Made by a program: the position numbers and the translations under genes
The notes under the pieces: model-generated
Database searches by the model: none
The model's input: only the letters and a program-made list of their open reading frames with translations
What the model was told of the DNA's origin: nothing
In this document: positions 17,182-26,231 of the stretch, piece after piece
Position numbering within the stretch: the stretch's first letter is position 1
How the letters are laid out: every line of letters starts with the position of its first letter
Source: Holophagales bacterium
GTDB taxonomy: Bacteria; Acidobacteriota; Thermoanaerobaculia; Multivoradales; Multivoraceae
Direction of reading: 5' to 3'
Length of the DNA: 64,000 nt
NCBI GenBank assembly: GCA_009836625.1
Contig: VXVC01000007.1
Coordinates: forward strand, 1-64,000

Positions 17182-18504
17182 TCAGTCGTTGCGGACAATC
17201 ACGCCGCCCTTCATCACGAAGGTGACGTTCTCGATGTTCTGCATCCTGTCGATCGGGTTCCCCGGCGACGCCACGATGTCGGCCTGCTTGCCGACGGCCA
17301 GCGTGCCGATCTCGCCCTCCAGTCCGAGCATGCGGGCCGGGTTGATCGTGCCGGCGCGCAGCACCAGCCAGTTGTCCGGCACCCGCCGGGCGAGCGAAGT
17401 GAACTCGCGGATCGACTCTTCCATCGGGAAGATGGGATCGGAACCGATGATCAGGTTCACGCCGCGCTCGGCCGCCATCTTCACCGAGTCGCTGTGCCTG
17501 GCTGTCACCAGCTCCGCCTTGGCGAGGTTGTCTGCCGTGATCCCGCCGGTGGCGCCGCGCTCGAGAATCCAGTCGAGGACGTAGAGCGTGGGCACGTAGT
17601 AGGTGCCCTTCTCCGCCATCAGCCGGGCGGTCTCCGCCTCCATCATCGTGCCATGCTCGATCGAGTCGAAGCCCGCTTCGACCGCCGCGCGGATGCCCGC
17701 GTCGCCGTGCGCGTGGGCGGTGATCTTCTTGCCGTGGCGGTGGGTCTCCTCGGCGAAGGCCCGGAACTCCTCGGCCGTGTAGGCGGCGACCTCGGGGTCG
17801 TCGTGCTGCGACATGACGCCGCCGCTCGCCATGACCTTGATCCAGTCGGCGCCGTACTTGATCTCGCGCCGCACCGCGCGCCTGACCTCGTCGACTCCGT
17901 CGGCGATGAACGGCCCGGTGACCTCGTGCGGAAGGTCGGGAGCGTAGGAGTTGAAGTCGCCGTGACCGCCGAGCGGAGAGATCGTGTGCGGCGCCACCTT
18001 CATCCGCGGCCCCTGGTACCAGCCGCGCTCGATCGCGTCGCGCAGCTCGACGTTGGCGTAGTGGTAGTCCATGTCGCCGGGGACGCGGATCGTCGTGAAG
18101 CCGATGCTGAGCAGCTTCTGGGCGTTGCGCAGCCCCATCAGCGCGTTGTACGCGCTCGACTGGGTGGGCGCCGCCTCGTCGAGCGTGCGGCCGGTCAGGT
18201 CGATGAACAGGTGAACGTGCATGTCCATCAGGCCGGGCATGCAGGTGTGGCTCGATAGATCGACGCTCTCCGCGCCGGCGGGCGCGTCGACGCGGGGCCC
18301 GATCGCGGCGATGCGATCGTCCACGACGAGGACGCGCTGATCGACGAGCACCTCCCGCGCTTCGACGTCGAGGAGCTTGCCGCAGTGGATCACGGTGGCG
18401 TCGCCGTCGTCCTGGGCTGGCGCGGGCGCCGGTGCGGCGGCGATCAGTCCCAGCAGGACGGCACCAAGGGATGCAAGATGTACGGAAGCGAACTCTGCAG
18501 TCAT
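17182..18504 (-). CDS. Exported amidohydrolase family protein (imidazolonepropionase/prolidase-like)
   Basis: A 440-residue metal-dependent hydrolase. A Sec signal (ending APAPAPAQ) precedes the TIM-barrel. Metal-binding features are H-V-H in GLMDMHVHLFID, the lysine-bearing strand ADWIKVMASGG, HAHGDAGIRAAVEAGFDSIEHG and an Asp in GSDPIFPME. Such enzymes often hydrolyse dipeptides (Xaa-Pro, Xaa-Arg) or cyclic amides in the periplasm. The start overlaps the stop of the cyclophilin gene by 4 bp. It is the last gene of a three-gene minus-strand operon with cyclophilin and an S9 peptidase, which argues for a role in extracytoplasmic peptide processing. Confidence 0.88.
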   Translation of the reverse strand: MTAEFASVHLASLGAVLLGLIAAAPAPAPAQDDGDATVIHCGKLLDVEAREVLVDQRVLVVDDRIAAIGPRVDAPAGAESVDLSSHTCMPGLMDMHVHLFIDLTGRTLDEAAPTQSSAYNALMGLRNAQKLLSIGFTTIRVPGDMDYHYANVELRDAIERGWYQGPRMKVAPHTISPLGGHGDFNSYAPDLPHEVTGPFIADGVDEVRRAVRREIKYGADWIKVMASGGVMSQHDDPEVAAYTAEEFRAFAEETHRHGKKITAHAHGDAGIRAAVEAGFDSIEHGTMMEAETARLMAEKGTYYVPTLYVLDWILERGATGGITADNLAKAELVTARHSDSVKMAAERGVNLIIGSDPIFPMEESIREFTSLARRVPDNWLVLRAGTINPARMLGLEGEIGTLAVGKQADIVASPGNPIDRMQNIENVTFVMKGGVIVRND

Positions 18505-19178
18505 TCGGGGTCCCCCTTCTTTGTATCCCCCAGCACTCGCGCACTTCGGATCACGACCGGCTGCTCCAGCATCTGGCCGCGCGTCACTTCCGACCCGGCT
18601 TCCGCGAGCGTCGGGAGGCCCTGAATCTCCTCGAGGATCTCCATCCCGCGCACCACCCGCCCGAAGGTTGCGTAGCCCTGGCCGTCGGGCTGGCGCGTCG
18701 TGTTGCCGGTGTCGAGCGCCGGGCTGTCGGCGACGTTGAAGAAGAACTCCGAGTCGGCGGTTCCCGGCTCGAGCCGCGCGTAGGCGATCGTGCCGCGTTC
18801 GTTGAGGATGCCTGTCGTGTCGGTCGTCTCATGGGCGATCGGCGGTATCGGCCCGCCCCCGGGAGGTGACGACTCTCCCCTCCGCAGGGTCTCACCGAGG
18901 AGTCCGCCCTGGACCACCTGGATCGGGCTCGGCCCGGTCGTGTTGTCGGGGCGGGTCACCCGGTAGAAGGTCGCGCCCTCGTAGTGCCCGCCCGCGACCC
19001 AGGCCAGGAAGTTGTTGGCCGAGATGGGAGCGCGGTCCGGGTAGACCAGTACCTCGATCTCGCCGAGAGCGGTTTCCAGAACCACGCCGACGGTGTTCTC
19101 TTCGGACTGGCACGCCAGCCCTCCGAAGAGGACGAGCAGTGCGCCGGCGCAGAGGGCCGGCCGAGTCGTAGTCAACAT
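18501..19178 (-). CDS. Cyclophilin-type peptidyl-prolyl isomerase, probable lipoprotein
   Basis: A protein of about 225 residues. Its short signal sequence ends in a lipobox-like LFGGLAC, so it is probably lipid-anchored in the periplasm. The cyclophilin domain shows LGEIEVLVYPDRAPISANNF, ATFYRVTRP, IQVVQGG and SEFFFNVADSPALD. A GTG at 19205, overlapping the S9 peptidase stop, is an alternative start and would add nine residues. The ATG at 19178 gives the more usual lipoprotein n-region and has a GGGGC upstream. It would catalyse prolyl cis-trans isomerisation and fits next to a proline-directed S9 peptidase. Confidence 0.88.
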   Translation of the reverse strand: MLTTTRPALCAGALLVLFGGLACQSEENTVGVVLETALGEIEVLVYPDRAPISANNFLAWVAGGHYEGATFYRVTRPDNTTGPSPIQVVQGGLLGETLRRGESSPPGGGPIPPIAHETTDTTGILNERGTIAYARLEPGTADSEFFFNVADSPALDTGNTTRQPDGQGYATFGRVVRGMEILEEIQGLPTLAEAGSEVTRGQMLEQPVVIRSARVLGDTKKGDPE

Positions 19179-19201
19179 CGCGTCGTGCCCCAGGATGAGC
19201 G

Positions 19202-21583
19202 TCACGAGCCGGGCGGCGCCAGGCGGTAGTCCGCGGGCGGCTCCTTACCCGCGAGGTGGCGCACGAAGTAGTCCCAACTGCGGCGAAGGAAGTACGGGTC
19301 GGACATGAAACCGTGGTTGCCGGACGGCAGCACGATCAGGTCGTAGTCCCGGTTCGCCTTCGTCAACGCCTCGATGACCTGCAGCGTCAGCGCCGGCGGC
19401 ACGTTGTCGTCCAGGGCGCCGTAGGCAAGCAGCAGCTTGCCTACGAGCTGGTGGGCGATCGAGGCGTTGGCCTGCTCCTCGTAGCTCTCCGTCGCCGGGT
19501 CGCCGTGGTAGGACTCGCCCCAGAGCTGGATGTAGCCCCGCTGGTCGTGGTTGCCGGCCGACGACACCGCCACCTTGTAGAACTCCGGGTAGGCGAAGAT
19601 GGCGCGCGCCGAGGCGAAACCGCCCCCGGAGTGGCCGTAGACACCGACCCGGTCGAGGTCCATCTGCGGATACCGGACGGCGAGCTGACGGATGGCCGCC
19701 AGGTGGTCGGGGAGACCGCCGGCCTCCTGCAGGTTCCCCTCCGAGCGCGCATGAAAGGCCTTCGAGCGCAGCGGCGTGCCGAAGCCGTCGACCGTGACCA
19801 CGACGAAGCCGAGTTGCGCCAGCGCCAGGTCGTAGCTCAGGAACAGCGTCGGGTCATGCCAGTTCTTCGTCACCCGATGCACCTGCGGCCCGGGGTAGAT
19901 ACCGTCGATCACCGGGTAGCTCGCGTCAACGTCCTCCGGGTCGAAACCGGGCGGGAAGAAGACGTTGCCGTAGATGTCCGTCTTGCCGTCCCGCGCCTTG
20001 ACGGTGAAGGGCTCCGGCAGAGCGGTGAGCTCCACCAGCGACTCGAAGTCGGCCACTTCGAGTTCCACGGCCACGCGGCCGTCCGGCAGCAGGACCCGCG
20101 ACTGCGGCGGCTGGTCGATGCGTGACCACTGGTCGACGAACGACTTGCCGCCGGGCGAGGCCGTCACCGTGTGGTCGCCGGGCTCGGGCGTGAGGATCTC
20201 CGGGCGCGACGTCGTACGGTCGAGCGACACGCGGACGAAGGTGCGCAGGTAGGGATCGACGGCAGGGCCCAGGCCCGCGGCCGTGAAGTAGACCGTGCGC
20301 GTCGCCTCGTCGACGTGCACAAGATCGCGCACCACCCAGGCGCCCCGGGTGATCTGGCGGACGAGACCGCCGTCGGGGCCGTACAGGTAGAGGTGCGCCC
20401 AGCCGTCGCGCTGCGAGTACCAGAGCACCTCGCCGCTCTCGAGTACCCGGATGTTGGGCGTGCCTGTTCCGATCAGGAGGACGGGCTCGACGTGGTGTCT
20501 GGAGGTCTCGGTCACCAGCGTCCGCGCGGCACCGGTCGTAGCGTCGATCTCCTCGAGCTGCATCGAGCGGGCGCCCCGAGGCCGGCGCAGCAGGTACGCC
20601 TTCGAGCCGTTGTCGTTCCACCAGAGCTGGCCCAGGTCGGCCAGCGCCATGAAGGGCGTGTGGACCCGCTCGGTGCCGACCGGCCGCACCGTGCCGCTTT
20701 CGGCGTCGACGAGCAGGAGCTCGCTCCACGGCACGCCCTCGTCACCGGGAATCGGCATCCGGAAGGTGTGCAGGACGGGCCGGGCGCCGTCGCCGAGATC
20801 GGTGGTCTGCAGGACGTGCATCTCACCCACCTCGCGCTGGTCGAGGCGCACGGTGAGAGCTGTCCTGCCATTGGGCGACCAGAGAGCCGAGGGCGGGCGC
20901 ACGATGCCGGCGCGCTTCTCGGTGATCGTCGAGGTGCGCGCCTCGGGGTGCGAGGCGTAGTCGTGGAACGGCACGCCGTTGTCGGTCAGGCGGCGCTCCT
21001 CGCCGCTCTCGGTAGTGACGAGGTAGAGGTCGTGATCGCGTACGAGCAGGCTGTACGCGCCGTCGGGAGACGGCAAGGGCGGGGTTTCCTCCTTCTCGTC
21101 CTTCTCTTCCACCGGGGCGGCCGGCGCTTCGACGCGCGAGCACTCGACGCCGTCCACCGTGCACCGGAACGACTCGGGCCCCTTCTCGCCCGGGATCTGG
21201 AAGGACACCTCGCCGTCCTTCGACAGGTCGATGGTCTCGAAGGGCAGCGCCAGGGGCTCCGCGGGCACGTCGCGAAGCCCGCTCAGCGACGCCGCCAGCC
21301 GGGCGTGATCGAAGGCCGGACGCCGCCGCTCGTCGCTCGCCAGCGGCTCGACCCGCCAGAATCGGTGGCCGTCACGGTCGTCGCTGCGGTACCAGAACGC
21401 CTCGCTGTCCCCGATCCAGTGCGGCGTCACCGCTTCGTTGAAGATCAGCGACGCGACGCCAAGCATCTTCGCCGCGCGGTCGTAGGCCGAGGTGGGCACC
21501 TCGTCCTGCGCCGCATAGGCAACGGCCGGCCCCGCCAGCACAACGACTATCGCCACCCGCAGGACGGCGCCTCGTATCTCCAT
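19202..21583 (-). CDS. S9 family peptidase (dipeptidyl peptidase IV-like), secreted
   Basis: A protein of about 793 residues with a Sec signal (MEIRGAVLRVAIVVVLAG, then AYAAQ). It has the DPP IV beta-propeller N-terminal domain (HWIGDSEAFWYRSDDRDGH, WSPNGRTALTVRLDQRE, YSQRDGWAHLYLYGPDGG) and a C-terminal alpha/beta hydrolase domain. The triad is visible as Ser in YGHSGGGFAS, Asp in YGALDDNVPPA and His in SGNHGFMSDPYF. Three ATGs occur close together (21601, 21592, 21583); 21583 has the best spacing to GGGAGG. It is the first gene of an operon with cyclophilin and amidohydrolase. It differs from the truncated S9 gene at the left edge but has similar propeller phrases. Confidence 0.92.
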   Translation of the reverse strand: MEIRGAVLRVAIVVVLAGPAVAYAAQDEVPTSAYDRAAKMLGVASLIFNEAVTPHWIGDSEAFWYRSDDRDGHRFWRVEPLASDERRRPAFDHARLAASLSGLRDVPAEPLALPFETIDLSKDGEVSFQIPGEKGPESFRCTVDGVECSRVEAPAAPVEEKDEKEETPPLPSPDGAYSLLVRDHDLYLVTTESGEERRLTDNGVPFHDYASHPEARTSTITEKRAGIVRPPSALWSPNGRTALTVRLDQREVGEMHVLQTTDLGDGARPVLHTFRMPIPGDEGVPWSELLLVDAESGTVRPVGTERVHTPFMALADLGQLWWNDNGSKAYLLRRPRGARSMQLEEIDATTGAARTLVTETSRHHVEPVLLIGTGTPNIRVLESGEVLWYSQRDGWAHLYLYGPDGGLVRQITRGAWVVRDLVHVDEATRTVYFTAAGLGPAVDPYLRTFVRVSLDRTTSRPEILTPEPGDHTVTASPGGKSFVDQWSRIDQPPQSRVLLPDGRVAVELEVADFESLVELTALPEPFTVKARDGKTDIYGNVFFPPGFDPEDVDASYPVIDGIYPGPQVHRVTKNWHDPTLFLSYDLALAQLGFVVVTVDGFGTPLRSKAFHARSEGNLQEAGGLPDHLAAIRQLAVRYPQMDLDRVGVYGHSGGGFASARAIFAYPEFYKVAVSSAGNHDQRGYIQLWGESYHGDPATESYEEQANASIAHQLVGKLLLAYGALDDNVPPALTLQVIEALTKANRDYDLIVLPSGNHGFMSDPYFLRRSWDYFVRHLAGKEPPADYRLAPPGS

Positions 21584-21656
21584 TCTCCTCATTCCTCCCA
21601 AGGTCCCTGGAACTCATCCGTGGCCGGCTCGCGCTCCGCTCCCCGGCCCCTGCCGG

Positions 21657-21680
21657 TTTGGTTACAGTCGTATACCAGTT
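21657..21680. promoter_or_regulatory. Divergent promoter/operator region
   Basis: The 150 bp between the S9 peptidase and the class A hydrolase contain TGGTTACAGTCGTATACCA, an imperfect palindrome ending TGGT/ACCA. It shares GTCGTATAC (21667-21675) with the first operator copy at 3342-3350. TATAC could serve as a -10. The TetR gene at 22816 is a possible ligand-responsive regulator. No regulator-site pairing is proven. Confidence 0.35.
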
Positions 21681-21733
21681 TTCAGCCGCGGCGCCGCGGC
21701 CTCGCCAGCGGCGCCTGATCATCAGGAGATCCG

Positions 21734-22816
21734 ATGTCCCGTTTGCACCTCTCCCGTCCCCGCCTGTCCGTGTTCCTGCGCGCGCTGCCTATCGCATGCA
21801 CCATCTTCGCCCTGGCCGCCGCACCAGCTTCGGCCTCCGAGCGTCTCGAGCTCCTGGGCGACGATCCCGGCCTGAAGCATCTGGGTGCCGAGATCGAACG
21901 CCTCGCCGAAGCCAGCCTCGGCACGGTGGGAGTCGCCGCGATCCACCTCGAGTCCGGTCGCGGCGTACTGCTCAACGCCGACGACCAGTTCCCGATGGCG
22001 AGCACCTACAAGGTGCCGATCGCGGTCGAGATCCTCGCGCAGGTCGACGAGGGCAAGCGCTCGCTCGACGACCTGATCACGATGCAGACGAGCGATCACG
22101 TCGCCACCTACGGCGTCCTCAGCGACTTCTTCGACACGCCGGGCTCCCGCCTGACCATCCAGAACGTCCTCGGCCTGATGCTGCGGATCAGCGACAACAT
22201 CGCCACCGACCTGCTGTTTCGCGAGGCCGGCGGCGCCGAGGCCATCACTGGACGGATGAAGGCGTTCGGCGCCGAGGGAATCCGCGTCGACCGGACGACC
22301 CGGGCGCTGATCGCGAACTGGCTCGGCCGGGACGACGCCACCGTCGCCAGTCCGATGCCGCCGGCCGAGTACAACCGTCTCATTCTGGAAGGGAACTCGA
22401 GTCAACTGGACGACGCCCGCCTGGCCGAACTGAACGAGACGTTCAACGCCGATCCACGCGACACCGCGACGCCCCGGTCCATGGCCGCCCTTCTGCGGAA
22501 GATCTGGAAGCGGGAGATCCTCAGCGAGAAGAGCTCGGCCCTGCTGATCGACATCATGGCCCGCTGCCAGACCGGCGAGAACCGGATTCCGGGAGCGCTG
22601 CCGCCGGGCACCCCGGTCGCCCACAAGACCGGCACGATCGGCGAGAGCACCAACGACGTGGGCGTCATCACCCTGCCGGGCGACGCGGGCCATGTGATCT
22701 CGGTCGTCTTCGTCAAGGAGTCCAGGCTGCCCTCCAACGCGGCGATGGAACCGGTGATCGCGGAGATCGCGCGGGCCTCGTACGACTACTTCGTGTTCAA
22801 CCGCGGCACCTCCTGA
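21734..22816 (+). CDS. Class A beta-lactamase homologue lacking the Glu166 general base
   Basis: A 360-residue protein with a Sec signal ending near PASASE. Three class A motifs are intact: S90-TY-K93 (MASTYKVP), S153-D-N155 (RISDNIATDLL) and K298-T-G300 (VAHKTGTIG). The omega loop is altered. After VDR (185-187) the position of Glu166 is Thr189, followed by an insertion of about 40 residues before LNETFNADPRDTATP. If instead aligned to that second segment, the residue is Leu230. Either way no Glu is at the deacylation position. It may be a DD-peptidase or esterase-like hydrolase rather than an efficient beta-lactamase. Its stop overlaps the TetR start by 1 bp. Confidence 0.88.
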   Translation: MSRLHLSRPRLSVFLRALPIACTIFALAAAPASASERLELLGDDPGLKHLGAEIERLAEASLGTVGVAAIHLESGRGVLLNADDQFPMASTYKVPIAVEILAQVDEGKRSLDDLITMQTSDHVATYGVLSDFFDTPGSRLTIQNVLGLMLRISDNIATDLLFREAGGAEAITGRMKAFGAEGIRVDRTTRALIANWLGRDDATVASPMPPAEYNRLILEGNSSQLDDARLAELNETFNADPRDTATPRSMAALLRKIWKREILSEKSSALLIDIMARCQTGENRIPGALPPGTPVAHKTGTIGESTNDVGVITLPGDAGHVISVVFVKESRLPSNAAMEPVIAEIARASYDYFVFNRGTS

Positions 22817-23565
22817 TGCCCGAGGCCAACGCCTCCACCCGTCTGCGCCTGGTCGGCAGGGCCCGGCGACCCGCCGCCTTCCATGAGGCGCTGGCTGCCG
22901 AGGAGGGCCTCCGGAAGGCCAAGGGCGAGCGGACACGAGTTCGCCTGATGGCGTCCGGGTGCGAGCTGCTGCAGACGACCAACGTCGACTCGCTGATGAT
23001 CAGCCGGGTCAGCAACCAGGCCGGAGTGGCGAAGGGCGCCTTCTACATCTACTTCGACAGCAGGAGCGCCTTTCTCGAAGAGCTGTGCCGGGAGTACGTC
23101 GCCTACGAGATGTCGACCTTCCCGGAACTCGACCTCGACATGGACGCCTACGCCATGGTCCGCACGATCGTTGCCTGGTACGCGGACGTGTTCCGGAAGA
23201 ACTCCGGGATGATCCGCTGCCTGGTGCGCATGACCGACGTCGAGGAGACGTTCGCGGAACTCTGGAACCGCCGGAACCGCGAGATCGCCGACCGGATCGT
23301 GTCGTTCCTGGTCTCATTCCTCGGCATCGACGCGAAGGATCGGGGACCGCTCCGCGAGCTGGTCAACGCTCTCGGCGACGGCATGGACCAGGCGCTGTTC
23401 GCCCGCCATCGCATCGACGACGCCTGGCACCACACGCCGGCAAAGCGGCGTTCCTTCGTCGACCTGCACAGTCTCATCATCTACCGGGCCGCCTTCGGGG
23501 GCGATCCGGAGCTGCCGAAGTCGTCGAGGTTTCGGCGTCTGGTCGAACAGACGGGCCGGCGCTAG
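22816..23565 (+). CDS. TetR/AcrR family transcriptional regulator
   Basis: A 249-residue regulator. The HTH is preceded by an N-terminal extension of about 35 residues. The DNA-binding part reads TRVRLMASGCELLQTTNVDS, SRVSNQAGVAKGAFYIYFDS and RSAFLEELCREY. The C-terminal helices (residues 110-240) form a ligand-binding domain of unknown specificity. Translation is coupled to the class A hydrolase through TGATG. Its stop overlaps the convergent enolase-superfamily gene by 4 bp. It may control the hydrolase and the divergent peptidase operon. Confidence 0.87.
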   Translation: MPEANASTRLRLVGRARRPAAFHEALAAEEGLRKAKGERTRVRLMASGCELLQTTNVDSLMISRVSNQAGVAKGAFYIYFDSRSAFLEELCREYVAYEMSTFPELDLDMDAYAMVRTIVAWYADVFRKNSGMIRCLVRMTDVEETFAELWNRRNREIADRIVSFLVSFLGIDAKDRGPLRELVNALGDGMDQALFARHRIDDAWHHTPAKRRSFVDLHSLIIYRAAFGGDPELPKSSRFRRLVEQTGRR

Positions 23566-24767
23566 AACTCGAGCCGTTTCCCGTCCAGCGTCGTGTACGG
23601 CGGAATCGGATCGGTGGCGTGGAAGCCGAAGATCATGTCGCCGTGGTTCCCGTCCGGAATCTGCGTCACGTCGGGCAACCGGTGCTCCTCGACGAAGTCG
23701 GGGTCGAGTTCGATGCCGAGCCCAGGACGCCGGCCGAGATCGAGCAGTCCGTCCTCGACCGTCAGCGGCTCGCCGAGCAGACCCTCGATGAAGCGGTTGC
23801 CGGTCTGGTCGACCTCGACGGTCAGACCGTGCCGGTAGGCCGCCACGACGTGGCCGTTGGCGATGACGGCCACCGGATCGCACCAACTGTGGGGTGCGAA
23901 CTGGAGCCCCGCGTTCTTCGTCATCTCCGCGATCCTGTTCAGCTCGCTGATGCCGCCGCAGCGGCTGGCGTCGGCCTGGAGGATGTCCGCGGCGCCGCAG
24001 CGGATCAGCTCGCGAAAGCCCTCGACGCCGAACTCGCACTCTCCCACCGCGATCGGCAGGCCGGCGACCTGCCTCAGCGCCACCAGGTCGTCGATCTCGA
24101 GCGGCTGGAAGGGCTCCTCGAACCAGAAGATCCGGTGCTCCACCAGGTGCCGCGCCAGCGAGGTCGCCATCTCCAGGTTGTAGCGCCGGGTTCCGTCGGC
24201 CATCAGGTCGATCTTCGGGCCGACGGCGGCGCGGGTCAGGCTGACGGTCTCGCGGTCGTACTGCTCGTCGACGCCGGTGCGGAACTTGACCCGCCGGAAG
24301 CCCTTCTCGACCATGCGGACGGCCGTATCGGCGACGGTCTCGGGTGAGCTGTAGAGGAGGCCGCTCGCGTAGGCCGGAACACGGGAATCCTCGCCGCCGA
24401 GCAGTTCCCAGACCGGCTTCCCTTCCTGCTGGCCGAGAAGGTCCCAGAACGCCTGGTCGAGGCCGCCCATCGTCGTCAGCGCCACGCCCTTGCGGCCGTA
24501 CCAGTTGGTGCGAAAGAACAGGCGCCACCACATCCTCTCGATCTGCAACGGATCGAGGCCGATCAGGAACGGGCGCAGGTGCTTGACCGTCACCTCCACC
24601 AGCTCCGGATGCGAGTAGGCCGAGCCGGTTCCGACGCGGCCGTCGTCGGTGTGCACCCGGATCAGCGAAGCGAGGCGGCCCTTGACCCTGCCCCAGGGCC
24701 CTACCCAGCCCTTCCCCTCCGGGTACTCGAAGTAGAGATGGACGGTCTCGATGTGGTCGATGCGCAC
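23562..24767 (-). CDS. Enolase-superfamily (mandelate racemase/muconate-lactonizing) enzyme
   Basis: A protein of about 401 residues with a capping domain and a TIM barrel. Acid-base and metal residues visible are KFR on strand 2 (RRVKFRTG), Asp in IDLMADGTRRY, Glu in FWFEEPFQP, Glu in IAVGECEFG and a His in QFAPHSWC. This is the pattern of sugar-acid dehydratases and related enzymes. The GTG at 24767, preceded by GGAG, gives a family-like N-terminus. A GTG at 24806 would add 13 residues but has no clear ribosome-binding site. It is divergent from the GPH transporter at 24849 and may share its regulation. The substrate is unknown. Confidence 0.88.
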   Translation of the reverse strand: MRIDHIETVHLYFEYPEGKGWVGPWGRVKGRLASLIRVHTDDGRVGTGSAYSHPELVEVTVKHLRPFLIGLDPLQIERMWWRLFFRTNWYGRKGVALTTMGGLDQAFWDLLGQQEGKPVWELLGGEDSRVPAYASGLLYSSPETVADTAVRMVEKGFRRVKFRTGVDEQYDRETVSLTRAAVGPKIDLMADGTRRYNLEMATSLARHLVEHRIFWFEEPFQPLEIDDLVALRQVAGLPIAVGECEFGVEGFRELIRCGAADILQADASRCGGISELNRIAEMTKNAGLQFAPHSWCDPVAVIANGHVVAAYRHGLTVEVDQTGNRFIEGLLGEPLTVEDGLLDLGRRPGLGIELDPDFVEEHRLPDVTQIPDGNHGDMIFGFHATDPIPPYTTLDGKRLEF

Positions 24768-24848
24768 GGCGTTCTCCAACTCGCCAAAAACTGACTTGCG
24801 GGTCACTTCTGACTATACTGAACCAGACTACGGCAAGGAGAACGACGC
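24768..24848. promoter_or_regulatory. Divergent promoter between enolase-family and GPH transporter genes
   Basis: This 81-bp spacer is unusually AT-rich for the window. It contains GACTATACT (24811-24819) inside a loose palindrome with ends TCTG and CAGA (24808-24827). An AAGGAG ribosome-binding site serves the TTG start at 24849. It must drive the transporter-hydrolase-oxygenase operon to the right. No regulator gene is adjacent. Confidence 0.4.
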
Positions 24849-26231
24849 TTGGCCAAGCGGGTCCCGCTGCGACATCTGCTGTTCTACGCCAGCCCGGGGA
24901 TCCCGCTCGCGCTGTTCATTCCTCCGATGCCGGCGGTCCTGGCCGCGTTCTACGCCCAGCACACCGCGGCGACGACTGCGGGTATCGGCACGGCGATGCT
25001 CGTTGCCCGGGTGGCGGACGCCCTGACCGATCCGCCGATGGGCTACCTTTCGGACGCGACGAAGGGTCGCTGGGGCCGCCGCAAGCCGTGGCTCCTGGCG
25101 GGCTCTCTCCTCGGCATGCTCGCCATGTGGGTCTTCTTCATGCCCCCGGCCGGCGCCGGCAACTGGTACTTCCTGCTGGGCCTGCTCCTCTACTACGTCG
25201 CGATGACGGTCATGAACATCCCGCTCCGCGCGTGGTCGAGCGAACTCTCCGACGACTACAGCGAGCGCTCGCGACTGTCGCTCTACCTGACGACGGCGCT
25301 ACTCGTCGGAGGCCTCCTCTTCTTCATCCTGCCGCCGCTGCTCGCCCACGAATCCGTCGGACTCCTGGCCTCGGCCGAGTTCAACCGCGACACGATGGCC
25401 CTGTTCGGCTGGATCGGCATCGTGCTGATCCCGCTGCTGCTCGGGGCGGCCTGCATCGGCACGCCGGTCGGTCACAGCGCCGGCCAGTCCCAGACGTCGA
25501 TCGTCGAGTCCTTCAAGGCCGTCCGCGGCAACGGCCCGTTCTGGTCGCTGATGACCGCGGAGTCGCTGAACTACATCGCCTCCGGCGTCTCGTACTCCGT
25601 GCTCATCATCGCGCTGTCGAACTACTGGGGCTTCGGCGACCGCGTATCCATCTTCTTGCTCATCGTCATCGTGGTTCAGGTCGCAGCCATGCCGCCGACC
25701 GGCTGGCTGGCGATCAGGCTCGGCAAGCACCGGACCTGGGGCCTCGGCGCCCTCGGTCAGGCCCTGGTCTTCCCCCTGATCTTCGTCATGCCGCCCGGCG
25801 CGACGCCGTTCTTCGTCATCGCGCTGTTCGGCGCCGCGATCTCCATCTTCCAGGCGCCGCACATGATGATGCCGATGGCGATGCTCACGGACACCGCCGA
25901 CTACGACCTGATGAAGAGCGGCAAGCAGCGCACCGGCAACTACTTCGCCCTCCAGCACCTGATCTACAAGGGCATGAACGCGGTCGGCTACTCGCTGGGC
26001 TACTTCCTGCTCACCTGGGTCGGGTACGACCCGGCGATCTCCGGGAACACGGCGTCGGCGAACCTCGGGCTCCAGGTCATCGTCGGCGTGGTCGCGCCGG
26101 TGTTCCTGCTGGCCTGCGGCGTCGTCCTGTTCCGCTATCCGCTCACCGCGGAGCGCCACGCCGTGATCCGGCGCTTCATCCGCCGTCGAGAGGCGCGGCT
26201 GTCGGCCGCCACCCGGCAGGTCCCGGGATGA
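24849..26231 (+). CDS. GPH-family MFS transporter
   Basis: A 460-residue 12-TM carrier starting at a TTG eight bases after AAGGAG. Family marks are ARVADALTDPPMGYLSDATK, GRRKPWLLAGSL and MNIPLRAWSSELSDDYSERS. It is the first gene of a tightly coupled operon (ATGA overlap with the serine hydrolase) that also encodes a Rieske oxygenase. It therefore probably imports the oxygenase substrate or a hydrolysable precursor. It has only family-level resemblance to the GPH proteins at 8171 and 57510. Confidence 0.88.
   Translation: MAKRVPLRHLLFYASPGIPLALFIPPMPAVLAAFYAQHTAATTAGIGTAMLVARVADALTDPPMGYLSDATKGRWGRRKPWLLAGSLLGMLAMWVFFMPPAGAGNWYFLLGLLLYYVAMTVMNIPLRAWSSELSDDYSERSRLSLYLTTALLVGGLLFFILPPLLAHESVGLLASAEFNRDTMALFGWIGIVLIPLLLGAACIGTPVGHSAGQSQTSIVESFKAVRGNGPFWSLMTAESLNYIASGVSYSVLIIALSNYWGFGDRVSIFLLIVIVVQVAAMPPTGWLAIRLGKHRTWGLGALGQALVFPLIFVMPPGATPFFVIALFGAAISIFQAPHMMMPMAMLTDTADYDLMKSGKQRTGNYFALQHLIYKGMNAVGYSLGYFLLTWVGYDPAISGNTASANLGLQVIVGVVAPVFLLACGVVLFRYPLTAERHAVIRRFIRRREARLSAATRQVPG

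Noticed and set aside
15821..18544. 907-codon minus-strand open frame across GGT, M19 and amidohydrolase genes
   Set aside because: It crosses three genes with convincing products in other frames and has Arg/His-rich composition without domains.
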